From: Microstegium vimineum
Lineage: Eukaryota; Streptophyta; Magnoliopsida; Poales; Poaceae
Length of the DNA stretch: 64,000 bases
Direction of reading: 5' to 3'
NCBI GenBank assembly: GCA_022036555.1
Contig: CM039119.1
Coordinates: 24,438,979-24,502,978, forward strand
This document shows, piece after piece, positions 23,601 through 34,419 of this stretch. The notes below the pieces were generated by a model. It had not been told where the DNA came from, did not search any database, and worked only from the letters and a program-made list of their open reading frames with translations. The first letter of the stretch is position 1; every line of letters begins with the position of its first letter. Made by a program: the position numbers and the translations under genes.

Positions 23601-24240
23601 ATGTTTGTCATGCCGCCTCACGAAACAGTATTCTCTTAGATATATGAACCAGACTGTGCTGCTCATGGTGCAAAGCAATCGGTTTGTCAAGTTGCCTCAC
23701 GAAACAACTAACTTAAAATGCTAGACAGTGCTCCTCTTGGTGCAAAGTTGTCAGCTTGTCATGCCGCCTCACGAAATGGTAGACTTATATATGAACCAGA
23801 CTGTGCCGCTCATGGTGCAAAGCAGTTGGTTTGTCGGGTTGCCTCACGAAATAACCGACTTAAAAATGCTAGACAGTGCCGCTCATGGTGCAAAGCTGTC
23901 AGCTTGTCATGCCGCCTCACGAAACAGTAGACTTATATATATGAACTAGACTGTGCCGCTCTTGGTGCAAAGCAGTCGGTTTGTCGGGTTGCCTCACGAA
24001 ACAACCGACTTAAAAATGCTAGACAGTGCCGCTCTTGTTGCAAAGCTATCAGCTTGTCATGCCGCCTCATGAAACGGTAGACTTATGAACCAGACTGTGC
24101 CGCTCATGGTGCAAAGCAGTCGGTTTGTCAAGTTGCCTCACGAAACAACTGACTTAAAATGCCGAACAGTGCCTCTCATTGTGCAAATTGTTGGTTTGTC
24201 ATGCCGCCTCACGAAACGGCAGACTTGAAGATCGTTTTGT
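23600..24240. repeat. Tandem repeat array in the 3' zone of element B (about 147 bp units)
   Basis: The phrase GAACCAGACTGTGCCGCTC (with variants) starts at 23646, 23793, 23943 and 24087, giving units of 147, 150 and 144 bp. Each unit has two related halves that share GTGCAAAG, then TTGTC, then GCCTCACGAAAC. About four units are present between the two convergent transcripts. Tat-lineage elements are known for tandem repeats in this position. Confidence 0.85.
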
Positions 24241-24265
24241 TCTTGAAGTCTTGTATCTCGTGTCT

Positions 24266-26074
24266 TTAGTTGTAAAATTTCTTGAGTTGGCTAATATGCC
24301 AAGTGTTGCTCAACTGAATTCCATCTTCTGTCATCAGCTCGTAAGTTCCGGGTTGTATTGTTGTCTTGATGATAAAAGGATCCTCCCATGGGCTGAGTAG
24401 CTTATGTCTTCGTTCTTTCTTTTGAATTAGTCGTAATACCATATCTCCTGGCTTTAGTGTTCTTGGATGCATGTTTCTGTCGTAATGTCTTCGTAAACCT
24501 TGTAGGTATCTTGCATTTTGTATTATCGAGTTGTTTCTTATTTCTTTGATCGTGTCGATTTCTAGCCGTCTTGTTTCTTCTGCTTCTCCTTCATCATATT
24601 GCTCAATTCTTGGTGATTTCCATATTAAGTCAACCGGTGATACGGCTTTTGACCCGTATACCAGGAAGAAAGGTGAATATCCTGTTGCTCTGCTGATTTG
24701 AGTTCTTAAACCCCATACCATTTTTGGTAATTCTTCTATCCATTTACTTCCATAGTCTTTTAGGTCTTCATATAGTCTTGGTTTTAGGCCTTGCAATAAT
24801 ACCCCATTGGCTCTTTCAACTTGTCCATTTGCTTGGGGGTGAGCTACTGATGCGTAGTCTATCTCTATTCCACAGTCTCTTGCCCAATATTAAAATTCCT
24901 TTGCTGTAAATGGTGACCCAAGATCTGTGATTATACGGTTGGGCATCCCAAATCTGTGTATGATGTCTTGTATGAACTCTGTTGCTTTTTCCGCACTGTA
25001 TTTGACTAATGGTTTGTATTCAATCCATTTGGTGAATTTGTCTACTACCACGAATACGTATTCAAACCCTCCTTTTGCTTTGTTGAGGGGTCCGACTTGA
25101 TCTAGCCCCCAGCATGAGAAAGGCCAGGCTGGCAGCATGCAGATTAGATTGTGTGCTGGAACATGTGATTGTTTTGCAAACATTTGGCAACTTTCTCATG
25201 TCTTAACTAATTGTTCTGCATCTTTAAGTGTCGTTGGCCAATAGAATCCGCTTATGAATGCTTTGCCAATTAATGTTCTAGACGTTGCATGGTTTCCACA
25301 ACATCTTGAGTGGATTTCTTCCAATATCTCTTTTCCTTCTTGTGTAAATACACATTTCAATAGTACTCCAGAGAATGCTGCTGTCTTGTATAGTTTGTCT
25401 TTTACGAGGACGTATGTTTTGCTCTTCCTTATAACCCTTGTTGCTTCTGCTTTGTCATCGGGTAGTTTGTTTTCACTTTTATAATCGATGTATGGTTGCC
25501 TCCAATCGCTCTCTACTGTGAGGATTTGTCTTGAGGCGTCGGGTTCTTTTATCTTGTCTATGTCCATCGGGTCTTCTTTTTGTTTATTGATTTCCTGGAT
25601 TGATGGTTTTGCGAGTTCTTCTATGAATATCCCGGGTGGTACCTTTGCTCTGTCTAATCCTAATTTAGATAAGATATCTGCTGCCACATTTGAATCTCTT
25701 AAGACGTGATGGATTTCTAGTCCCTCGAAGTTCTTCTCGAGTTTTCTTAATTCTGCACAGTATGCGTCCATGTTGTTTTTTGTGCAATCCCACTCTTTGT
25801 TTACTTGATTGATTACTACTGCCGAATCTCCATATGCGAGGATTCTTTTGATTCCCAGAGTAGTTGCTACTTTTAACCCGTGTATGAGCACTTCGTATTC
25901 TGCTTCATTATTTGTTGCTTGCCATAATATCTGTAGCACGCACTTTAATTGCCTTCCTTCTAGGGAAATCAATAGCACACCTACTCCTGCCCCTCCAAGC
26001 TTCAGAGAACCATCAAAGTACATCTTCCAATGGTCTGTATTGGCTCGGGTTCTTTTTGTGCGATTTCTGTCCAT
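24266..26074 (-). pseudogene. Second RNase H and integrase of element B, broken
   Basis: The upstream part (26074 to 25196) starts with an archaeal-type RNase H: WKMYFDGSLKLGGAG (first Asp), NNEAEYEVLIHGL (Glu), YGDSAVVINQV (Asp). A linker and the integrase zinc-binding H-H part follow; the C-C part is cut by a TGA near 25194. The integrase core (25183-24890) has WGLDQVGP and IITDLGSPF, the two Asp; the catalytic Glu lies in the VERANG run near 24820. The C-terminal part (24796-24266) ends HISQLKKFYN. Integrase inserts the DNA copy into the genome. A second RNase H between RNase H and integrase is diagnostic of Tat elements. Confidence 0.85.
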
Positions 26075-27381
26075 TCTGCGATGAAGTCGGTTAATATCTA
26101 TGACTTGATTGTTGTTCTAGGTTTGAAGTCTATATTTAGAGATCCGAGTTCTACTGCCCATTTTGATATTCGGCATGTGGCGTCTTTGTTTCTGAGTATG
26201 TCTTGTAATGGAAAGTTGGTTGCTACTGTTACTTTGTGCTCGTGGAAATAATGCCTCAGTTTTCTTGATGATATGAGTACTGCATATAGTAGTTTTTGTA
26301 CGTGTGGGTATCTGACTTTCGACTCTGTGAGTACTTCGCTGATGTAGTATACTGGTCTCTACACTTTGTAGGTGTGTTCGGGTTCTTCTCTTTCCACGAT
26401 GACTACTGTACTTACTACGTTTTTTGTTGCCGTGATATATAGCATCATGTCCTCCTTATTTCTTGGTGGTAAGTATTCTTTGAATTCAATAAAAGCTTGA
26501 TTTGCCTCTTCTGTCCATTCGATGTTCTCTTTCTTTTTTAGAAGTTTGAAGAAGGGTAGTCCTTTTTCTCTCAATTTCGATATGAATCTGTTAAGAGCTA
26601 CCATACATCCTGTGAGTATTTGTATGTCCTTGATTTTTTTTGGTGGCTTCATATCCATTATTGCTTTGACTTATTTTGTGCTTGCTTCAATTTCTCTATT
26701 GCTGACTAAGAAACCGGGTAGTTGTCCTGATGGTACACCGAAGACACATTTTGTGGGATTGAGCTTCCACTTCGAGGCTTTCAAGTTCTTGAAGGTCCCT
26801 TCTAAGTCTTCCAATAGTGATTCGGGTTCCTTTGTTTTGACTACTACGTCATCAATGTATGCTTCAGCGTTTCTTCCGATTTGATCTCCTAGACAAGTTT
26901 GTATTGCTCTTTGATACGTTGCTCCTGCGTTTTTCAGTCCGAATGTCATTGACTTGTAGCAGTATGACCCAAAGGCTCTTATAAAAGATGTTTTGCTTTG
27001 ATCTTCTTCTCTCAGTGATATTTGATGGTACCCCGAGTAGCAGTCGAGGAAAGATAGTAGTGATGATCCAGCTGTTGAGTCTATGACTTGGTCAATTCTT
27101 GGTGGGCCATATGGATCTTTCGAGCAATGTTTGTTGAGATCTATGTAATCTACACACATACGTCATTCTTTCAAGTTCTTTTTCTCCACCAATACTGGGT
27201 TGGCTAACCAGTCTGGGTTGATTATTTCCCTGATGAACCCTGCTGCTAGTAGTTTTGTAATTTCCTTTTTAATTGTTGCCTTCCTATCTGGTGCAAATCT
27301 GCGCAACTTCTGTTTCACTGGTCTTGATCCTTTGTTTGTGTCAATTTTGTGCTTAGCCAACTCCTTTGGGACTCCTGGCAT
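26075..27381 (-). pseudogene. Reverse transcriptase and RNase H of element B, broken
   Basis: The segment beginning MPGVPKELAKHKID (27381) leads into the RT fingers (GSRPVKQKLRRF, WLANPVLVEKKN). A TGA in the position of the usual Trp interrupts the run before MCVDYIDLNK. The palm keeps FLDCYSGYHQI and the active site AYIDDVVV. The thumb and the first RNase H follow (26658-26359) with TGCMVALNRFISKL and a stop near 26357. It copies element RNA into DNA. The catalytic box is intact but the frame is not. Confidence 0.85.
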
Positions 27382-27442
27382 GTCTACTGGTTTCCATGCG
27401 AATGTCTTTGTTGTCCCTTAGATAGTTGGTGAGCGCGAGTTC

Positions 27443-30434
27443 CTATTTGGGATCTAGGATTGCACTGATTATTGTTGTCTTCTCTGGATCTCCGGTTAGT
27501 AGGTCGATTGTCTTCGTGGCTGCTTCTTTTGGAGGTGTAAAATTGCTTGGCTTCTTTGCCGGTATTTGGATTTCATCCGGGTTCATTTTCTCAACCTTCT
27601 TCGCAATATCTTCTTTTTCCTTGTAATCTTGTAATTTTTCTGATATTTGTATGGCTTGTACATCACAATCATATGCCTTTTTTAAATCTCCCTTTAGTGA
27701 AAGAACTCCTTTTGTTGTCGGCATCTTGAGCAGTAGATATGGGTAGTGGGTTATTGCCATGTATCTTGTGAGTGCTGGTCTTCCAAGGATTGCATGATAA
27801 CATGATTCGAAGTCGGCTACTTCGAACTTGATGAATTCAGTTCGATACTTGTCTGGTGTTCCAAAGGTGACTAGTAAGGTGATTTGTTCCAATGTTATGG
27901 AAGCTTTTCCGGGTATTATCCCGTAGAAGGGAATACTTGTTGGTGTGATCATGCCTTCATAGTCCAAATTCATCTTCCTCAGGGTGTCTGTGAATATTAT
28001 GTTTAATCCTGCTCCTCCATCAATGAGTACTTTGGATACTGCTACCCCTGCTATTGTTGGTCCCAATACTAGCGGTTAGTAGCCAGCATTTGCTGCACTT
28101 GTCCATTGGTCTTCTCTTGTAAACTGGATTGGGTATTCTGACCAATCTAGATACCTTGGGGTAGCTGGTTTTGCCGCCATAATGGTTCTGTGTGCTAGCT
28201 TTTCTTGTCTTTTGTTTCTTGCATATGATGCTCCAGAAAAGATTACTGCTATTTGTCGTTGAGGTTCTTGATAATTCCCCTCTGCTTTCTTTGTATCCTT
28301 CCCAGATTCATTTATTCTCTATTCCGAGTTGTTTGCTCGTGTATCTTTTTTCTTTGTGAATCTTCATTGAAAGGTGTCGCATTCGACTAGTTTGTGGCCT
28401 GCGTGAGGATGTATGTAACAGGGTAAGTCTTATATTCTTTTGCTGGCCTTTTTGCATAGTTGTTGCCCTGGTAGTTATTGTTTGAGTATCTATTGTTTCT
28501 GTTGTTGTTGTTGTAATTGTTGTTGTATCCTCCTTTATCATTATCGTTAAACCTTCTTTTGTTGTTTGTTGTTGCTACCATGTTGTCTTGTCTTGGCCTT
28601 TTATCACTTGGTCTGAAATCTGGTCTTTTGTTTTCATGAGAATCTCAGGTGAATCTGTGTCGAGTTCTTTCTTCTGATGATATCATCTTTTCGACAGCTC
28701 TTTTGAAGTCTTCCTTAGATCTCGGATTTTTGTTGAAGTAATCTTTGAACTGCCAATTTGCTATGATTCCGTCTGCAAATGTTTCTATTACTTCTCTGTC
28801 GGTGATGTCATGTATTTGAGCTCTGAGTTCTCCAAACCTTCGATAATATTCCCTTAGTGTTTCTCCTCTTCTCTGTTTTTACATTCTTCAATTCTGCTGC
28901 TGTCATGGGATGTGTTATTATCCCTGCAAAGTTGTTGTAGAAGGCTTCATGCAAATCCTTCCAATATTTGATTCATCTTGGTTTTAGCTTGTCAAACCAT
29001 TGCAAAGGCATGGCTTCGAGTGCCATTGGGAAGTATAAGGCTTTGATGTCATTGTTTCCTCCTGCGAGTTCGATGGATTGGGAATATACTCTTATCCACT
29101 GTCTGGGTTCCAATTTTCCATTGTATTTGGAGTGATTTGCTGGTTTGAATTTGTGTGGTAATTTCAACGTCTGTAGTCTTCCTGCAAAGCATGGGAATCT
29201 GTCGTATTGTTCTGCTCTGTTGAAGTCTGGTGACCAATCTTTTTGGTAATAATCCCTGTCCCCCCTGTATTCAGATTCACCATAGTCTCCCGGGTAACGT
29301 TGGCCCTAGTCTGGGCCGTTTTGTTTTACTAGTCCGAGATGTTGTTCTTGTCTTTCCGATATTTGTGGTATCTCTATTTTCCCCAGTCTATGAAATATTG
29401 ATTTCTTGGGTGGTTGTTCCTCATGTTTTTCTCCTTGTCCTTCTTGAGGTGTGTTGTCGCGGGTTGTTTATTGGGGTCTCCGTCTTGTTTGATAGGCTCG
29501 TCTATGATTCTTTCCTCTTTAGTGAGGATGTTTAGTTCCTTCATCAGTTCCTCGATTCTTTCTGTCTTTGTATTCCTCATGGATTCTCTTTCCGCATTCT
29601 TCTTGTAGTATTCTGTCAATTCCTCTTTGTATTTGTTCCAGATTTGTTTTCTCTAAGCGGCCCGATTTCTTCTTCCTGCTCTAGCTTTATTCTTTTTTAG
29701 CCTTGCAGCCTTGTGATCATTGGTCTCATTGTCGTCGCCTTCCTCATCATCCAAGATATCCCCTTCCGATTCATCTGATGATTTTAAATTGGGTATTTGT
29801 GGTGGTTCTAGGTAAGGTTCTAGCTTCTCCATGTATATAGTATGTGCCCTCCGAGTTCTTTTTGTTTGTTGGCTTCTCCTTCTTGTCTCACATGATGATC
29901 CTTGGTAAAGTCTTAGTTCTTTTCCTATTTGGAACGGTAGTTCTGCATCTTGGTCATGAATTTTTGGGGATTGGTTTGGCCAATGCACAATACATCCTTC
30001 TGGAGTTGTTGACATAATCATTCCTTCTTGAGCGCCTTTCAGAGTTACGCTTCTTGTCATCCTCTTTTGAAGAAATTTCTCGTATGTGGATGCGGAATTG
30101 TGCAGTCCGTATGGAATGAGTACTTGATTGTCTCCGAGTTGTTCCTGCTTACGGCTCGGTTGCGTATTCCGACTTGGTTGGTGTTTAGTCTTTCCGTGTT
30201 ATCCTCTGAGTTGGTATATGGTGAAGTCTCCTTCTCCGAGTCAGTTTCATATCCATCTTCATCTGCTGGACTGGTTGGTTTTGAAATTGTGAGTTTTCGG
30301 GATTTTTGATTTAGTTCTTGAAGATCTTGATCAACTCTGTCTTCTTCTCGGAGTCGGTTTTGAATCTTTTCGTCGTCGTTGATCTCGCAAATCCATGATC
30401 TGAAGAAAAATGTTGATTCCGTCAGTTTCATCAT
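27443..30434 (-). pseudogene. gag and protease of element B, broken
   Basis: Gag starts at about 30434 (MMKLTESTFFFRSW), close to the PBS. Acidic and basic segments follow (EGDILDDEEGDDNETND near 29730). The capsid-like domain is at about 29170-28970 (YNGKLEPRQWIRVY, ALEAMPLQWFDKL). An Asn-rich linker (NNNYNNNNRNNRYSNNN) is near 28500. The protease is at 28066-27443 with VLIDGGAGLNIIF and FESCYHAILGRPALT. Several stops and frame changes separate the pieces. The order and spacing match element A, but sequence identity to A is low outside motifs, so B belongs to a different family of the same lineage. Confidence 0.82.
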
Positions 30435-30480
30435 CTTGAGGTCGTGGTCCACCAAGCTTTCGAGAAAAATTCGCCGAAAG

Positions 30481-30498
30481 CCCCTACCTGGTACGCCA
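30481..30498 (-). other. Primer binding site of element B
   Basis: The minus strand reads TGGCGTACCAGGTAGGGG, two bases inside the 5' LTR. It differs by two bases from the CGCGCC core in A and D. Confidence 0.75.
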
Positions 30499-30500
30499 GC

Positions 30501-30972
30501 TGTCGATGTTTTACCACCGATAGCCTGCCACGAGGTTACCCGAGACAGTAGTTCGTGCCTCGGCGAATAGTGAAACCTTGGTGGTTGGACATGTAGGGAC
30601 ACACGCTTTATACTGGTTCAGGACCTCGACATAGTCGAGTAATAACCCTACGTCCAGTTGGGTCGCTTGTTATTGCTCTGATCTCGTAATACAAGGTGTT
30701 GTGTGCCGTTCTAAGTATCGGGTGTTACGTAGTATGTTCAGATATATTTTGGTGGTACCCTCACCAGCCCTTTATAGTCCAGGGTCTAGCTGAGGACTGC
30801 TCTACTCCTACTCGGTTACAAACTTAGAGTCCTAAGCTGCACTTCGGTATTGTCGTCTTTACCGAGTAGAATTCGGTTTCGTTCATCTGCCTTCCTTCGC
30901 GGGCTGAGAGGAAATAGGCCCAAAGCTCAGGTAAGCCAGTCTATGGGTACCCTATAGGATATCCCATCGACA
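30501..30972 (-). repeat. 5' LTR of element B (472 bp)
   Basis: Pairs with 5825-6297. Starts TGTCGATG and ends CATCGACA. The minus strand holds a TATAAAGGG promoter box at about 30766-30776. It is followed by ACCAC, the right target duplication. Confidence 0.9.
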
Positions 30973-31280
30973 ACCACACGGATTAGTTTGTGCCTGAACC
31001 GAAGTCGGAATCGTGGTAGTGCGCTATCAGTGACTGAAACGTAGCTATGACAGGCCTAATGGTTAGGGCGACTTGCGCCGTACCCTAACCTTGCTGCGTT
31101 TGTCGGTGATCCGCATGTCACACTCCTGGCGTTTGTGGCGCATCGACCGATTTGCCATGACAAGACTTGACATAGCGCCCCTCGCACTTCTCTGATCACC
31201 TCTGCGAGTTGAAAAATGGGAACAGTGGGCCCTGCCCGGGTGCGGAGTGATCCCGGCCTTGCTGTCTCCACTTCTTGGCC

Positions 31281-31288
31281 TATTTAAG
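31281..31288 (+). promoter_or_regulatory. TATA-like box before the first antisense ORF of element A
   Basis: GGCCTATTTAAGGTG on the plus strand lies about 100 bp before ATG 31383. The spacing and context resemble the boxes of the antisense genes in B and C. Its function is inferred from position only. Confidence 0.4.
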
Positions 31289-31382
31289 GTGACACATCGA
31301 GCGAGTTGGTCCGTTCCACCTTGCTTCTTCATCTGCATTCTCTGTTTGCATTCTTTTCCGTTTGGGTCACTGCTCGTTGGTC

Positions 31383-32287
31383 TATGGACCGTGGCAAGCG
31401 TCCCATGGAGGGTGGCGTGTCTGACCCTCGGAGCCTTCATCGTCGGATGACTGAGGCGGGATGGTACCTGCATCGCACCGCCCCTACTTCCTTGTTGTCG
31501 CCCAAGTGTTTACTTACCTTTGTTCTTTGATTAGGAGGCCTTATTCGGCCTACGACGCCTCCCTCCCTCGTGGCTTTGAAGTGTGGGCGGCGCCTTCTGA
31601 CATGCTCATGTTGCCTCGTCCGATGCCTCCTGCTGGTCCAGGAGGCGTTCTTCGTCCGGTCGCAGTCCCAGCCCCTCCAGGCCTACGCATGCGCCTCCCG
31701 CGCGCAGGTTCAGGAGCCTATTGGAGGAGCTACTTAGTTGTCCAATGTAGAACCTTCGTCGGATTCAGGACACGGAGCTGCTCTACCGGATGCTGGAAGG
31801 TTTCCGCCAGAGCCTGTTAGGGTCCGTTCAGGCGGGTTACTGCCTCCGCAATCAGCTGACTGAGGCTGACAGGCGTGTCATGGGTAAGCGTGATCGCTCT
31901 TTTCCTAAGTATATCTCATCATGGCCTGTTCACGACGTATCGCATTGTTTCTCTTTCACAGCGTTAGAGGAGGAGCTACAGGTGCTCCGCTCTGCTGCGA
32001 ACGACGTCGCCGGTTTTCTCCACGCACCTTGGAGCACCGTGGTTCAGCGTCTCCAGGCCACTCATGCACGCATCCGCCACGTCGTTGCATGTGCCATCTT
32101 CCGTGGTGCTGGGGTCGCGTTCGCCATGGCCGAGGTCCGTTCTGGGACGGACATGGTAGATGCCGTCGGGTTCCCACACGGGCGTAGCGTCGACCAGTAT
32201 GTCCATCTTATCGAGCGTCTTTTTGATGCTGCCGAGGTCGTTGTCGACGCCGTGCCTGTGGAGGAGGTCTTGGCGGCGATCCCATAA
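31383..32287 (+). pseudogene. Antisense coiled-coil-type ORF of element A, decayed
   Basis: The ATG at 31383 opens MDRGKRPMEGGVSD. A Pro-rich middle (DASLPRGFEVWAAPSD near 31560) is in another frame. The C-terminal part begins before 31790 and reads LRRIQDTELLYRMLEGFRQS. A 78-bp GT-AG intron (31884-31961) joins in phase to ALEEELQVLRSAANDVAGFL and runs to the stop at 32285. A very short GT-AG stretch near 31506-31534 may be an intron remnant. Heptad-like Leu spacing suggests a coiled coil. I recognise no catalytic domain. It lies 3' of pol on the opposite strand, like the accessory genes of B and C. Confidence 0.55.
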
Positions 32288-33290
32288 CTTGTTAGTTAAG
32301 TTGGTTATGTTGCGTCGGTCGAGGTGCTTTACCTTGCTTGTTTGGACTGGGCCTGCTGAGCCCCTCTTTTAAGCTTCTGTAATCGCCGTTCTTAGCTATC
32401 GCTTCTGTTCCTTAGGCCTTCGTTCGTTGCTTATCGTATTTGTTGGATCATGCATTTTTGGGACCGCCATCGTGTGGGCCCCGTATTTCTTCCTCGCACC
32501 CCCATGATCTGGGATGTGGAAGTGAGCGGCCTCGTGTCTTTCCTCAGTGGACGAGATCGAACGCTCGACGAGCTGCAATCGGGTAGTTTAGGGGAGACCC
32601 CGGGTCCTCATCCGTAGAGACGCGCACCGGCAGAGGTCCATTGTGGACCGATCTCTAATCTTTGACAGTTGATACGTAAAGTACCCGGATCCGTTTGTTG
32701 GGATCCGAGGGCCCGATGCCACCCCTCGTGGGGTTTACCACATATTCTGTTATCTGCCAAAGCATAAACACGTTTACTAAGCACGTTCGACGTGAAGGCG
32801 TCTACGTTCCGGCCGCTAGGGACTGCTTAGCAACATCCCTCACTCTTCAATTTTGGCCGGAGAGGCTGTCGAACCCATGATGTTTTGGGCCAGCCAAGAT
32901 CCCTCGGCCTAGTTACCTCATTTGTTATATGAGTATGACGGGTAAAAAACGGTCTTTCGATCGTTGCCCCGTTGTTGTCCCTGCATTTTGAATAGAGGGG
33001 ATAAAGAGAATTGAACGTTCTTTAGATGGACTCGCTTACCATCCGTTCTCACCTTGGTCGTGGTGGACTAGTTATGCTCTTGTGATATCTGCCTATTCCC
33101 GAAGAGTTGACGTCGTTCACGGTTTGTAGGCCCTTGTAGTAGTTGGTTGCTTGGTTCGGCATGAATGGCCCACATGTCACTGGTGGTTTGCTGGTGTTGT
33201 TCACGCCCAGCCTTTCTGGTCTCGAGGAGTCGTATTTTTTGCGACCCAAGGGGCGTGTGTGTGGAAGACGAGGGGCAGCGGCTTGGTACT
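32288..33290. other. Non-coding interval between the two antisense ORFs of element A
   Basis: About 1 kb with no supportable gene. It is the 3' flank of the coiled-coil ORF and the 5' flank of the F-box-like ORF. No clear LTR ends, inverted repeats or target duplications were seen that would mark a separate insertion. Confidence 0.45.
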
Positions 33291-33314
33291 ATATATATAT
33301 ATATATATATATAT
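33291..33314. repeat. (AT)12 microsatellite
   Basis: An uninterrupted AT dinucleotide run lies about 140 bp before the F-box-like ATG. It may serve as a TATA region for that gene, or be a neutral microsatellite. Confidence 0.85.
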
Positions 33315-33452
33315 TGGGAGGTCCGGAGCAATAACTCTCCGCCGCTCTCCTCAGTCTCTTTTCCCTTTGCCAACTAGTACTAAGAGAAGAGAGGCTTCAT
33401 CATCGCCGTCGCCAAGAGGGGTCACGGGAAGCGCATCAACCTCGCCTTTGAG

Positions 33453-34232
33453 ATGGACGCCGGCCGCGCTCGCCTTGCCATGGCGTTCAACGCTCTGCTG
33501 ATGCTGCCGGAAGAGCTTCTCTTCCAGATCCATCTTCGCGGCATCGACCATGGAGGTAGCTATCTTGACTACATGTGCCTTTGCCACGTTTGCTGCGTCT
33601 TCCGGAGGATTTGCAATGACGGCACACTGGTTCGCTTCTTGTCCCTCCGGAAGATGCAGCGTTACTGTCAGTCCGGCTACAAGTCCCGAGGGATGATTCT
33701 TGAGTAGCGCTTCTTCGAGGTCGGCCATCGGGAGGGCTTGTGCTTTCGTGGCATGGAGCGGTTGATGCTGCGGGGGCGAGACCCTTCTGACTCGAGGTTC
33801 ATCGATCTAGCGATCCAAGGTGGGGATGCTGGGGTGATGTACTTCTGATCCATGATACTGTACCTTGCAGATCCAGCGAACCCTGAAGCTCTTGCTCTCC
33901 TCAACCAGATCACCAGCGGCACGTTCCCAGATGGTAGATGGGGCAACCGCGGCCTAACTTCGCTCCATTTCGACTCCCGCAAGGATCTTCGCGTCATCGC
34001 GCTGCGGAAGGATATTCGTTGTCCGAGGAACGTGCCGATGATAGCAGTCGACGATTCCCCTGCTTGCACTTGGGAAAAGTGCAAACACCCTGGGCCGGTG
34101 AGCGAAAATCGGGCCAGAGCCATTATGTACTGTAGCCCGGAGTGTCGTCTTTGTCATGAGTTCGATCTTTGGAGCAGGAATTTTTCCGATGAGGTTGCCT
34201 ATCGCGTCAGCAAGATTAGGGTATTGTCTTGA
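33453..34232 (+). pseudogene. F-box-like gene carried by element A, antisense to pol
   Basis: A single-exon frame of 260 codons with two in-frame stops (TAG at 33705, TGA at 33846). Starts are ATG 33453 or 33480 (MAFNALLMLPEELL). The N-terminal LPEELLFQIHLRG and LCHVCCVFRRICND resemble an F-box. The middle (LAIQGGDAGVMY, SMILYLADPANPEALALLNQ) resembles the helical repeat part of the plant At2g35280-like F-box family. The C-terminal WEKCKHPG, then MYCSPECRLCHEFDLWSRNF, is a Cys/His cluster seen in grass members. F-box proteins recruit targets to SCF ubiquitin ligases. It converges on pol: its stop is about 190 bp from the integrase stop. Gene capture by the element is inferred. Confidence 0.68.
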
Positions 34233-34419
34233 GCGACTTGTCCAGGGTCTGGCTCTTTTGCTTTTCATGGTTGTAATGAACTTGGGTTATGTACAGTTGT
34301 TCAAAATTTTCTTTTATTTTGCATCTATCTGGTAGCCCCTGGATGAGGGGTTTCTTTGTATGCCATGCATAAAAGAGGAGCTCTTACCCAAGACCTTTGC
34401 GATGCATGAAAAAGAAACA

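Larger units (their letters stand above)
5825..30972 (-). mobile_element. Element B: Tat-type gypsy retrotransposon inserted in A
   Basis: LTRs at 5825-6297 and 30501-30972 bound a minus-strand element. The flanking pentamers are GCCAC on the left and ACCAC on the right, a 5-bp duplication with one change. Without element C it is about 14.5 kb. Minus-strand order: 5' LTR, PBS, gag, protease, RT, RNase H, second RNase H, integrase (ending at 24266), tandem repeats, then a plus-strand multi-exon gene (19184-22996), element C and the 3' LTR. The LTRs differ at about 7% of sites by eye. It lies in the 3' zone of element A. Confidence 0.87.

Noticed and set aside
23600..24240. Regular repeats that could be taken for a CRISPR array
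   Set aside because: Units are about 147 bp of contiguous related sequence without short repeats and unique spacers, in a plant retrotransposon.
33291..33314. The (AT)12 run as a certain promoter
   Set aside because: A microsatellite gives TATA matches by chance; it is listed only as a repeat.
33453..34232. F-box-like frame as an ordinary host gene
   Set aside because: It lies inside element A between 3' LTR and integrase, has two stops, and occupies the same slot as the cargo of B and C. A host gene trapped by chance cannot be fully excluded.
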